From Methylosinus sp. Sm6 (GTDB lineage Bacteria > Pseudomonadota > Alphaproteobacteria > Rhizobiales > Beijerinckiaceae): a DNA stretch of 64,000 nucleotides. Under the pieces are notes generated by a model. It saw nothing but the letters and a program-made list of their open reading frames with translations, was not told the origin of the DNA and did no database searches. The stretch is from assembly GCF_019802345.1 (NCBI RefSeq), contig NZ_JAINDZ010000001.1, positions 186,001 to 250,000 of the forward strand, in the 5' to 3' direction. The position numbers and the translations under genes are program-made. Positions 1 through 6,831 of this stretch are shown here, piece by piece (within the stretch, counting starts at the first letter, position 1; each line of letters begins with the position of its first letter).

Positions 1-696
1 GACTCCCCGAGGGCCTTGCTGAGCAGCCGTCTCGACACGCTCTATGTCACCGACAGCCGCAGTCGTCTGCTGCGCAGCAATGAATGGGATTCCCGCCCCG
101 CTCCCCGCTTCCACCTGATGCGGACGCCAGCCGGGCCGCTGTTTCGCTGCCGCGCCGATATGCCAGACTGCATGGTTGCCCGACTCGGCGAGCTCTGTCG
201 GAACGAGGCGCCGGGTGAGGCGCCGAGCGAGCGTCCAGGCCGGGAAGCCGTCTATCTCGACCTGCTCGGACACAAGGCTCCCGTGACGCAAATCTGGACC
301 GGGCCGGTCTATCGGGCGGATGCGGTCCCGCCGCCGCCACGATCGCCCGTCGCCATCCATGAGGGCAACGCCGAACTGCTCCGGCCGCTCTTCCCGGACT
401 GGTTGCCGGACGTGCCTCACAGGCGGCCCTTCCTGGCTGTGGTCGAGGGCGATCGCGCCGTGGCGATCTGCGCCAGCGTGCGCATCTCCGATGCGGTGCA
501 TTGCGCCGGAGTCGAAACCCATCCCGACCACCGCCGCGACGGCCATGCCGCCACGGTGGTCGCCGGCTGGGCGCAGGCCGTGCGGGCGCTGGGGGCCGTC
601 CCCTTCTACAGCACCGCCTGGACCAACATAGCCTCTCGGGCGGTCGCAGCCCGCCTCGGCCTGCCCTTGGTCGCCACGGACTTCCACGTCGGTTGA
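1..696 (+). CDS. GNAT-family N-acetyltransferase, 5' end outside window
   Basis: The frame is open from base 1, so the start may lie upstream; the first possible start inside is a TTG at 16, giving 226 residues. The C-terminal third has the usual GNAT features: a strand ending in a V-E-T-H-P segment, then the acetyl-CoA loop region HRRDGHAATVV, then a helix and a final strand with a S-T-A-W-x-N-x-x-S motif typical of a GNAT C-terminus. The N-terminal half is not recognisable. The family transfers acetyl from acetyl-CoA to small molecules or proteins; the substrate cannot be told. It lies just left of the phage-like cluster and is probably an ordinary chromosomal gene marking its left border. 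Confidence 0.75.
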   Translation, partial: DSPRALLSSRLDTLYVTDSRSRLLRSNEWDSRPAPRFHLMRTPAGPLFRCRADMPDCMVARLGELCRNEAPGEAPSERPGREAVYLDLLGHKAPVTQIWTGPVYRADAVPPPPRSPVAIHEGNAELLRPLFPDWLPDVPHRRPFLAVVEGDRAVAICASVRISDAVHCAGVETHPDHRRDGHAATVVAGWAQAVRALGAVPFYSTAWTNIASRAVAARLGLPLVATDFHVG

Positions 697-794
697 GGCG
701 GCTCGAGAAACGGCGGCGATCGGCGATAGCGCGGGCTCGCGGTATGCGTAGCGCGTGAGCGTCGTTCGATCGACATCCGCCTTCGCCTGCAACG

Positions 795-849
795 CCCTCA
801 TCCGACCCCGCTTCGCGGGGGCGCCTTCTCCCGCCTTGCGGGAGAAGGG
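795..849 (+). repeat. Dispersed CCCTCATCCGACCC...GGAGAAGG repeat, copy A
   Basis: An intergenic element of about 55 bases made of two small hairpins: CCCCGCTTCGCGGGG and CTTCTCCCGCCTTGCGGGAGAAG. The same element occurs at 2752-2807 (inverted) and 2872-2924. This type of CATCCGACCC/GGAGAAGG element is a common dispersed repeat in alphaproteobacterial genomes. Confidence 0.8.
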
Positions 850-904
850 CGCGCTCTTGCTTGCGAGCGATCGGTCGTCGTCGATTTCGATCGGAGATTT
901 TCGC

Positions 905-1426
905 ATGGCGCGTCCCAGCGCTGCGCCGTCGAGCGCGGAGATTGAAAAGGCGAAGCTGCTCTATGACGCCGGCGTCGAGCCGGTCCGCAAGCTCCGCGAC
1001 ATGCTCGGCATGAGCGACCGCGCCTTTCGCGCCTTCCGGGTCGAGAACGGCTGGCCACTGCGCGAGTCGCCGATCAAGCACGTGGCCGAGCGCGAGCCGA
1101 GAGAGCCGGCGAGCAAGCCGACCCGCAGCCTCATCGCGCGATTCGAGGAGGCGGTGGAGCGCGAGTTCGCCCGCGCCGAAACCGCGCTGCGAAAAGGCGG
1201 TCCCAAGAGTGTCGAGCAGAGCGCGCGCGTGCTCGCGAGCCTGGTGCGCAGCCTCGCCGAATTGAAGCGAATGTCGCGCGACGCCGGTCCCGCTCCGCGC
1301 GGCGAAGAGGAGGACGAGAGTGGCGCCGACGCATCCGCCGACGAGCCTCCCCGCGAATTGGCCGAACTCCGCGAGGAGCTTGCTCGCCGGCTCGAGCGCC
1401 TTCGCGGCCGCGGGCCGGCTGAATGA
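905..1426 (+). CDS. Terminase small subunit-like protein (GTA g1 position)
   Basis: 173 residues from an ATG with GGAG eight bases upstream; longer starts would read through the dispersed repeat. The N-terminal half (residues about 10-45) looks like a helix-turn-helix of the kind used by small terminases (an EKAKLLYDAGVEPVRKLRDM segment, then a second helix). The C-terminal half is charged and helical, ending in E/R-rich coiled coil. By position immediately before the large terminase it matches RcGTA g1, which recruits DNA to the packaging motor. Sequence similarity in this family is weak, so the call rests on HTH plus synteny. It overlaps the next gene by about 107 bases. Confidence 0.65.
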   Translation: MARPSAAPSSAEIEKAKLLYDAGVEPVRKLRDMLGMSDRAFRAFRVENGWPLRESPIKHVAEREPREPASKPTRSLIARFEEAVEREFARAETALRKGGPKSVEQSARVLASLVRSLAELKRMSRDAGPAPRGEEEDESGADASADEPPRELAELREELARRLERLRGRGPAE

Positions 1427-2708
1427 TCTTCTCGCCGGATTCACCGCGCGCGAGATCGCGCTGCTGCTCGCCGATTGGGAGTTTTGCGCGCGCGAGGATC
1501 AATGGCCGCCGCTGCTCGCGCCGAACGCTCGCCCCTGGCGCGTGTGGATGATCCTCGGCGGGCGCGGCGCCGGCAAGACGCGCGCCGGCGCCGAATGGGT
1601 GAAGGGAATAGCGCAGGGGCGCTCGCAATTCGCGGCTCGTCCGCTGTCGCCGATCGCGCTCGTCGGCGAGACGGCGGCGGATGTGCGCGATGTGATGATC
1701 GAAGGCGTTTCCGGCATTCTCGCCGCGCATTCGCGTCATGAGCGGCCGCGCTGGGAATCGTCGCGCCGGCGCCTCACCTTCGACAATGGCGTCATTGCGC
1801 AGGCTTTTTCCGCCGAGGATCCGGAGAGCTTGCGCGGCCCGCAATTTTCCGCCGCCTGGTGCGACGAGCTCGCCAAATGGCGCTATGCCGAGGAGACCTG
1901 GGACATGCTGCAATTCGGGCTTCGTCTCGGCGACTGGCCGCGCCAGCTCGTCACCACGACGCCGCGTCCCATTCCGATCATCAAGCGATTGATGAACGAG
2001 ACGGGCGTCGCCGTGACGCGCGCGAAGACGCGCGCCAACGCCGCCAATCTCGCGCCCGCCTTCCTCGAGACGATGCTCGCGCAATATGCCGGCACGCGCC
2101 TCGGCCGGCAGGAGCTCGACGGCGAGATCGTCGAGCAGCGCGCCGAAGCGCTGTGGACGCGCGACATGCTGGAGCGCGCGCGGGTTGCTTCGGCGCCGCC
2201 CCTGCAGCGAATCGTCGTCGCCGTCGATCCGCCGGCGTCCTCCGGCAAGCGCGCCGATCGCTGCGGCATTGTCGCGGCGGGGATCGCCGGCGACATCGTT
2301 CATGTGCTCGAGGATGCGACGCTGGAGTCGGCGCGGCCGGCGCAATGGGCGCGCGCGGCGATCGCGCTCTATCACAAGCTCTCCGCCGATGCGCTCGTCG
2401 CCGAGGTCAATCAGGGCGGCGAGATGGTGCGCGCGGTCATTCACGAGGCCGATCCGAGCGTGCCGGTGAAGGAGGCGCGCGCGACGCGCGGCAAATATCT
2501 GCGCGCGGCGCCGGCGGCGCAGCTCTATGAGCAGGGCAGGGCGCGCCATGTCGGCGCCTTTCCGGCTCTCGAGGACGAAATGTGCGATTTCGGCGCCGAC
2601 GGCCTCTCGTCCGGCCGCAGTCCCGATCGGCTCGACGCGCTGGTGTGGGCGATCACCGCGCTGGCGCTGACGCCGCGCGTCGCGGAGCCGCGGATGCGGC
2701 GGTTGTGA
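1320..2708 (+). CDS. Terminase large subunit (GTA-type packaging ATPase/nuclease)
   Basis: 462 residues. A Walker A motif GGRGAGKT sits at about residues 80-87 and an acidic Walker B-like strand with W-C-D-E at about 180-184. An RNase H-like nuclease domain starts around residue 300 (V-A-V-D-P-P, then D-R-C-G-I-V) and ends with D-A-L-V-W-A. This is the layout of the GTA/Terminase_6 family (RcGTA g2). The enzyme would pump DNA into the prohead and cut it. The ATG at 1320 puts the first 35 codons inside the small-subunit gene; no other good start was found before the conserved region, so the overlap looks real. Confidence 0.93.
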   Translation: MAPTHPPTSLPANWPNSARSLLAGSSAFAAAGRLNDLLAGFTAREIALLLADWEFCAREDQWPPLLAPNARPWRVWMILGGRGAGKTRAGAEWVKGIAQGRSQFAARPLSPIALVGETAADVRDVMIEGVSGILAAHSRHERPRWESSRRRLTFDNGVIAQAFSAEDPESLRGPQFSAAWCDELAKWRYAEETWDMLQFGLRLGDWPRQLVTTTPRPIPIIKRLMNETGVAVTRAKTRANAANLAPAFLETMLAQYAGTRLGRQELDGEIVEQRAEALWTRDMLERARVASAPPLQRIVVAVDPPASSGKRADRCGIVAAGIAGDIVHVLEDATLESARPAQWARAAIALYHKLSADALVAEVNQGGEMVRAVIHEADPSVPVKEARATRGKYLRAAPAAQLYEQGRARHVGAFPALEDEMCDFGADGLSSGRSPDRLDALVWAITALALTPRVAEPRMRRL

Positions 2709-2751
2709 GGGAACCAACGACAACGCCGTTTGCCGACTCTCGACGCGCGCT

Positions 2752-2807
2752 CCTTCTCCCGCTCGCGGGAGAAGGTGGCCCTCGCGTGAGCGAGGGTCGG
2801 ATGAGGG
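2752..2807 (-). repeat. Dispersed repeat, copy B (inverted)
   Basis: Same element as at 795-849 in inverse orientation: CTTCTCCCGCTCGCGGGAGAAG, then TGGCCCTCGC...GCGAGGGTCGGATGAGGG. It lies between the large terminase and portal genes. Confidence 0.8.
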
Positions 2808-2871
2808 CGCCTGCAGCATGTGCGATTCTGCAACGCTTCACTTTCTCAATGAGCGGACATGTCGGCGCGGA

Positions 2872-2924
2872 CCCTCATCCGACCCCGCTTCGCGGGGCCA
2901 CCTTCTCCCACGAGTGGGAGAAGG
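2872..2924 (+). repeat. Dispersed repeat, copy C
   Basis: A third copy (CCCTCATCCGACCCCGC... ending GGAGAAGGG), in head-to-head arrangement with copy B about 65 bases away. The pair fills most of the 276-base terminase-portal gap, which carries no gene. Confidence 0.8.
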
Positions 2925-2984
2925 GAGCGCCCCCTTCTTCGACGAACGGATGCTCCGCTCCCGACATTTCGTACAGGACATCTC

Positions 2985-4742
2985 ATGCCCTCTTTCCTCT
3001 CACGCCTGTTCGGCGCGCTTGCGCCCGAGCGGAAGAATTCGCGCGCCGCGACGCTGGCGCTGCATTCGCTCGGCGCGCCCCGCTGGACCGCGCGCAGCAC
3101 TGTCGCGCTGACTCGCGCCGGCTATGAGCGCAACGCCGTGTGCTATCGCGCCGTGCGCATGATCGCGGAGAGCTGCGCCTCGGTGCCCTGGCTGCTCTAT
3201 GAAGGACGAACGGAAAATCCCGAGCATCCGCTGCTGCGGCTGATCGAGCGGCCCAATCCCGCCGACACCAGCGTCTCCTTCATCGAGGCGCTGTGCTCCA
3301 ATCTTCTGCTCTATGGCAACGCCTATGTGGAGGGCGTCTTTATCGACGGGCTCTTGCGCGAGCTCTATTGCCTGCGGCCCGATCGCATGAGCGTCGTCGC
3401 CGGGCGCGACGGCTGGCCCGCGGCCTATGTCTATTCCGCGGCCGGCGAGAGCGTGCGCTTCGAGATGCGGCGGCGCGGCGTCGAGCCGATCCTGCATATT
3501 CGCCTGTTCCATCCGCTCGACGACATTAACGGCTTCGCGCCGCTCGCCGCCGCGCAGACGGCGCTCGACACGCATAATGCGGCGAGCTTCTGGAACAAGG
3601 CGCTGCTCGACAATTCGGCGCGGCCCTCCGGCGCGCTGGTCTATGCCGGGCCCGACGGCGGGCATTTGACCGATGCGCAATTCGATCGGCTGAAGCAGGA
3701 ATTGGAGGAGAATTTTTCCGGCGCCGACAATGCGGGGCGTCCGCTGCTGCTCGAGGGCGGGCTCGATTGGAAGACCTTGTCGCTCTCGCCCAAGGACATG
3801 GATTTTTCCGAGACCAAAGCCGCCGCCGCGCGCGAGATCGCGCTCGCCTTCGGCGTGCCGCCATTGCTGCTCGGCCTTCCCGGCGACAACACCTATCGCA
3901 ATTACGAGGAGGCCAATCGCGCCTTCTGGCGCCAGACGGTGATCCCGCTGGTGCAGCGCCTGCAGAAGGCGTTCGCCGCCTGGAGCCAGCCGGGCTTCGC
4001 GCCGTTTCGCCTCGACTACAACGCCGATCGCATCGACGCGCTGGCGCAGGAGCGCGCGCAGGAATGGAGCCGCATCGGCGCCGCCGCCTTCCTCACCGTG
4101 GACGAGCAGCGCGAGGCGGCGGGCTACGGACCGATGGGCGGCCACACGAAATATTCGCCGGATCAGCCGCGCGTATCCGCAGGCTCGCCCGAGGGCGGGC
4201 AGTGGACGAGTGGGAACGGGGGCGGCGGGAGCGGGCTCGTCGATGTCGCGCTGAACACGATCGGCGCGATCGTGAGCGATGCGGGCGGACTCATCTCTCA
4301 GATCGCCGATCTCATCGATCTGCGGGACGAGGAGGGCGGGCGTTTCGGGGGACATGCCATTCGGGATCATGTCGGGAAGAGCGACGAATACCTCGTAGAC
4401 AAAATCCGCTCCAGTATCGTAGGGAACCGCTACGTTGGCGACGGCAATACCAGAGCAGGAAGCTTTCCTTCCGTGGAGGCGGCCAATAAGCTCATCAATT
4501 CCGTAATCGCACATAACCAATCTGTCGTCGAATCAGTGGTCGATGGCGCTATAGGAAGTCCCAAGCGGATCGATTGGATTTTTGGGTCGCCGACGGGACG
4601 CGAAGCTTATACATATCGGCCATGGGACCCTGGGGCGTCCATATTTTTCCGGGACACTTATGGGGCGGCGGTTGTAATTGTCCGTAACTTGCGGTCCAAA
4701 AATGGATATTCTATCCTCACGGCATTCCCATTCTACGACTAG
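2985..4742 (+). CDS. HK97-family portal protein fused to a C-terminal RNase A-like polymorphic toxin domain
   Basis: 585 residues from the ATG at 2985 (MPSFLSRLFGAL). Residues 1 to about 385 are a complete HK97-type portal (RcGTA g3): Y-R-A-V-R-M-I-A-E, NLLLYGNAYVE, and LLGLPGDNTYRNYEEANRAFW near the end. The portal is the dodecameric ring at the head vertex. After residue 388 comes KYSPDQPRV...SPEGGQWTSGNGGGGSG, a linker known in front of toxin domains in Rhizobiales proteins. The last 150 residues resemble the bacterial CdiA-CT RNase A-like toxin family: RDHVGKSDEYL (His462), GSFPSVEAANKLI, FGSPTGREAY, and a final LTAFP. Codon use and GC fall in this tail. Two immunity-like genes follow 10 and 484 bases later. 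The portal call is firm; the toxin call is by motif and context. Confidence 0.88.
   Translation: MPSFLSRLFGALAPERKNSRAATLALHSLGAPRWTARSTVALTRAGYERNAVCYRAVRMIAESCASVPWLLYEGRTENPEHPLLRLIERPNPADTSVSFIEALCSNLLLYGNAYVEGVFIDGLLRELYCLRPDRMSVVAGRDGWPAAYVYSAAGESVRFEMRRRGVEPILHIRLFHPLDDINGFAPLAAAQTALDTHNAASFWNKALLDNSARPSGALVYAGPDGGHLTDAQFDRLKQELEENFSGADNAGRPLLLEGGLDWKTLSLSPKDMDFSETKAAAAREIALAFGVPPLLLGLPGDNTYRNYEEANRAFWRQTVIPLVQRLQKAFAAWSQPGFAPFRLDYNADRIDALAQERAQEWSRIGAAAFLTVDEQREAAGYGPMGGHTKYSPDQPRVSAGSPEGGQWTSGNGGGGSGLVDVALNTIGAIVSDAGGLISQIADLIDLRDEEGGRFGGHAIRDHVGKSDEYLVDKIRSSIVGNRYVGDGNTRAGSFPSVEAANKLINSVIAHNQSVVESVVDGAIGSPKRIDWIFGSPTGREAYTYRPWDPGASIFFRDTYGAAVVIVRNLRSKNGYSILTAFPFYD
4149..4742 (+). 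other. Pretoxin linker plus CdiA-CT-like RNase toxin domain within the portal gene
   Basis: Sub-gene region coding for residues 389-585 of the portal fusion. The first 30 residues are the SPDQPRV...GGQW linker and a glycine-rich stretch, followed by a hydrophobic segment (VALNTIGAIVSDAGGLISQI) and the nuclease-like domain with its H-V-G-K motif near the start and T-A-F-P near the end. In characterised members of the family the catalytic His lies in the first motif and Thr/Tyr residues in the last one; here the last one reads T-A-F rather than the common T-A-Y. From about 4360 the bases are noticeably more A/T-rich than the portal core. Confidence 0.7.
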
Positions 4743-4752
4743 GAGATCGTTA

Positions 4753-5142
4753 ATGGCCTCCAAGATGCCTTCAGAGTTCGAGTCGATGTGCCTGTCGATC
4801 GAAATGGGCTTCTATTACAAGGACACGACTGATCCGATCGCAATGCAATTCGAAAAGCTATCGAAGAAAGTCGTCGAAGAGGCGATCCGGGACCGCAGTC
4901 GTTCGGAACTCGTCGTTCTGAAAAGCTATTTGGACGAGCTCGCGAGCGGAAGCCATGCCGCCGCCGACCTCACGAAAATTTGGGAGAGCACGAAGCCGAG
5001 AGTTGCCTTTTTCGGCAGCACAGGCGCCGGAGGGACGACGCCGGCAATCGTATATATCTTCGAACTGGCCCGCGCCGCTGTCGACGCGCGGCTGGCGAAC
5101 CTACCGGCGGAGGATTCGCCGGCGAGCGATTCGGACGGCTGA
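4753..5142 (+). CDS. Putative immunity protein 1 for the portal-linked toxin
   Basis: 129 residues from an ATG preceded by AGGAG at 4741-4745, only 10 bases after the portal-toxin stop, so the two are almost certainly co-translated. Small, acidic and probably all-helical at the N-terminus (EFESMCLSIEMGFYYKD), with a more variable C-terminus. It is clearly homologous to the next gene at 5227 (shared E-S-x-C-L-x-I-x-x-G-F-Y-Y-K-D and L-D-E-L-x-x-G-x-x-A-A-x-x-L-T-K-x-W). No family can be named with certainty. Polymorphic toxin genes are regularly followed by their cognate immunity gene, so the role is inferred from place, size and the toxin domain upstream. Lower GC than its neighbours. Confidence 0.7.
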   Translation: MASKMPSEFESMCLSIEMGFYYKDTTDPIAMQFEKLSKKVVEEAIRDRSRSELVVLKSYLDELASGSHAAADLTKIWESTKPRVAFFGSTGAGGTTPAIVYIFELARAAVDARLANLPAEDSPASDSDG

Positions 5143-5226
5143 GGCGCCCACGTCGTTGATCCGAGCGCGGCGATCAGAGGATCAATCCGCACCGCATTGC
5201 CGCTGTTCGACCGACAGGATGCAAGC

Positions 5227-5574
5227 ATGAGTCCCTCTATCTCAGAAGAGCTCGAGTCGGTCTGCTTGGCGATCGATCTGGGATTTTACTATAAAGACTC
5301 GAACGCGGTCATCGACATGGATGCCTTGCTGGCGCAGGTCATAGCGAAAGCGCTGTCGCCCTGGGACGCAGCCGAACTTTCGACCATGAAGGTTTCCCTC
5401 GACGAATTGCTGCGTGGCGACCGCGCCGCGGAACGACTGACTAAGATGTGGATGGCGAGAAAGCCGCTCGTCACATTTTGGGAAGGAACCGATCCCAACG
5501 TCGAGCGGCGAGGGGTCGAATATGTTTTCGAGAAACTGCGCGCCGCGATCGAAGAAAAGCTCGCGGGACCTTGA
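5227..5574 (+). CDS. Putative immunity protein 2, paralogue of the preceding gene
   Basis: 115 residues. ATG at 5227, preceded by a weak GACAGGA ribosome site. It aligns over most of its length with the 4753-5142 product: E-L-E-S-V-C-L-A-I-D-L-G-F-Y-Y-K-D at residues 8-24, then S-L-D-E-L-L-R-G and L-T-K-M-W. Both end in an amphipathic helix with A-A-x-x-x-x-L-A. Tandem, diverged immunity genes are common downstream of CDI-type toxin modules, where the extra copies protect against related toxins. Here it could be a second immunity or an orphan left after toxin replacement. No other function is suggested by the sequence. Confidence 0.65.
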   Translation: MSPSISEELESVCLAIDLGFYYKDSNAVIDMDALLAQVIAKALSPWDAAELSTMKVSLDELLRGDRAAERLTKMWMARKPLVTFWEGTDPNVERRGVEYVFEKLRAAIEEKLAGP

Positions 5575-5710
5575 ATCCGGCGCACCGAGCGAACCGGCTC
5601 GGGCTTTAAAAATTATCGCGGCGGAGATCGATCGCTCGTCGTGAACGGCGCGATCGGGCGGCCTCAGCGCGCCCGCTCGGCGATGTCGCGCGCATTGCGA
5701 AAGCCTCCAC

Positions 5711-5899
5711 ATGACCGAGATCGTCACCTCCATCATCGAGCGCGGCGATCTCGCCCATCTCGCGCTGTTCCTCTGGGCCAGCGCCGCCACCGCCTTCGCC
5801 ATGCGCGCGCTGCGCGAGCTCGGCGCCTCGACGCGCCGGCTCGACGCCTTCGTGCGCGAGCTGGCGCGCTTCAATCGACGTTATGGGAGCGATATATGA
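5711..5899 (+). CDS. Small membrane-anchored protein at the GTA g3.5 position
   Basis: 62 residues: a short acidic start, one hydrophobic segment (LALFLWASAATAFAMRAL, about residues 18-35) and a basic C-terminus. It lies between portal and prohead protease, where RcGTA and many related phages carry a small gene (g3.5) of unknown role. It overlaps the next gene by four bases (ATGA), which indicates translational coupling. Function unknown. Confidence 0.65.
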   Translation: MTEIVTSIIERGDLAHLALFLWASAATAFAMRALRELGASTRRLDAFVRELARFNRRYGSDI

Positions 5900-6057
5900 G
5901 CCTCGTCATTTCGCCGCCGCGCTTCGGCAGGCGCCGTCCCGCGCGCAAGACGCCGCGTGTGGACGCGGAGATCGTCTTCAAGACTTTCGTGCGCACGCTG
6001 GAGCGGCTGCGCGAGACGCCGCGCGCTCCGTGCGCGGCGACGCGGGAGAAGGCCTGA
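5896..6057 (+). CDS. Small basic hypothetical protein
   Basis: 53 residues, very rich in Arg and Pro at the start (SPPRFGRRRPARKTPRVDAE), then a short amphipathic helix (IVFKTFVRTLERLRE). The start overlaps the stop of the gene before (ATGA), and its TGA shares a base with the ATG of the protease gene, so it sits in a tightly coupled chain. I do not recognise the family. A scaffold or assembly accessory is possible but unsupported. Confidence 0.5.
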   Translation: MSLVISPPRFGRRRPARKTPRVDAEIVFKTFVRTLERLRETPRAPCAATREKA

Positions 6058-6692
6058 TGAGTGGACGAGCGTTGCATGACGTTCGCGCCGGCGCCGTCGC
6101 GCCGCTTCGGCTGGAGACGAAGCGCGCCGCGTTGCGCATGGCGACGATCGGCGCCGATGGCGTCTTCGCAGGCTATGCGAGCCTGTTCGATCTTCGCGAC
6201 AGCTGCGGCGATGTCGTCGCGCCGGGCGCCTTTGCGGCGAGCCTGCGCCGGCGCGGCGCCGCGGGCGTAAAAATGCTGTGGCAGCATCGGCCCGAGGAGC
6301 CGATCGGCGTCTGGGCCGACATCGCCGAGGATGCGCGCGGGCTCAAGGTGAAGGGGCGTCTGGACCTCGCCGTGACGCGGGCGCGCGAAGCGCTGTCGCT
6401 GATCCGCGCCGGCGCGCTCGATGGACTGTCGATCGGCTTTCGCACGCTGCGCGCGTCGAGCGATCGCAATGGCGGGCGGCGCTTGATGGAAATCGATCTC
6501 ATCGAGATTTCCATCGTGACCTTTCCGGCGCTGCCGCAGGCGCGCATCGGCGCGCCGGCGCCGCCGGATGCGGCGGACGACTTCGGCCGGAAGCTCGCGC
6601 GGCTGCGCATGCGCAGGGCGGCGCTCGGCTTCGAGACCAAGCTGCGGCGCGCGCTCGATCATTGTTCCGCCAGCGAAGGCGCGCCTTTGTAG
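6057..6692 (+). CDS. HK97-family prohead protease (GTA g4)
   Basis: 211 residues. The core from about residue 30 to 165 has the family signature: FAGYASLFDLRDSCGDVVAPGAFAASL, then KMLWQHRPEEPIGVW with the catalytic His, then G-A-L-D-G-L-S-I-G-F with the catalytic Ser, and DLIEISIVTFPALPQA. This serine protease trims capsid and scaffold inside the prohead and then itself. Start ATG at 6057 overlaps the previous stop. Because the portal-toxin protein is assembled in the same prohead, this protease could also act on the toxin linker; that is only a hypothesis. The C-terminal 40 residues are basic and helical. Confidence 0.92.
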   Translation: MSGRALHDVRAGAVAPLRLETKRAALRMATIGADGVFAGYASLFDLRDSCGDVVAPGAFAASLRRRGAAGVKMLWQHRPEEPIGVWADIAEDARGLKVKGRLDLAVTRAREALSLIRAGALDGLSIGFRTLRASSDRNGGRRLMEIDLIEISIVTFPALPQARIGAPAPPDAADDFGRKLARLRMRRAALGFETKLRRALDHCSASEGAPL

Positions 6693-6714
6693 AGTGATGC
6701 TTTCGCGCTCCGAG

Positions 6715-6745
6715 CGCGCTCTGGACCGCGCGCCTTCAGGCTCGC
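6715..6745 (+). repeat. REP-like element sharing the TGGACCGCG...CTTCAGGCTCGC motif
   Basis: In the 139-base protease-capsid gap. It reads CGCGCTCTGGACCGCGCGCC then TTCAGGCTCGC and is close to 35817-35847, where the element sits in a large palindrome. Probably a copy of a small dispersed repeat. Confidence 0.5.
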
Positions 6746-6831
6746 TTCGCAAACCTTCCAATCACCTCGATCGACCTCCGCGCTTGTGCGGAGTGGTCGT
6801 GCGTCGTCTCCAGCAGAAAGAAGCTGTTCGA

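Noticed and set aside
4149-4742. Toxin domain as an assembly error or a frameshifted separate gene
   Set aside because: The frame is continuous from the portal through the linker, with no stop or internal start with a ribosome site; an in-frame fusion is the simplest reading.
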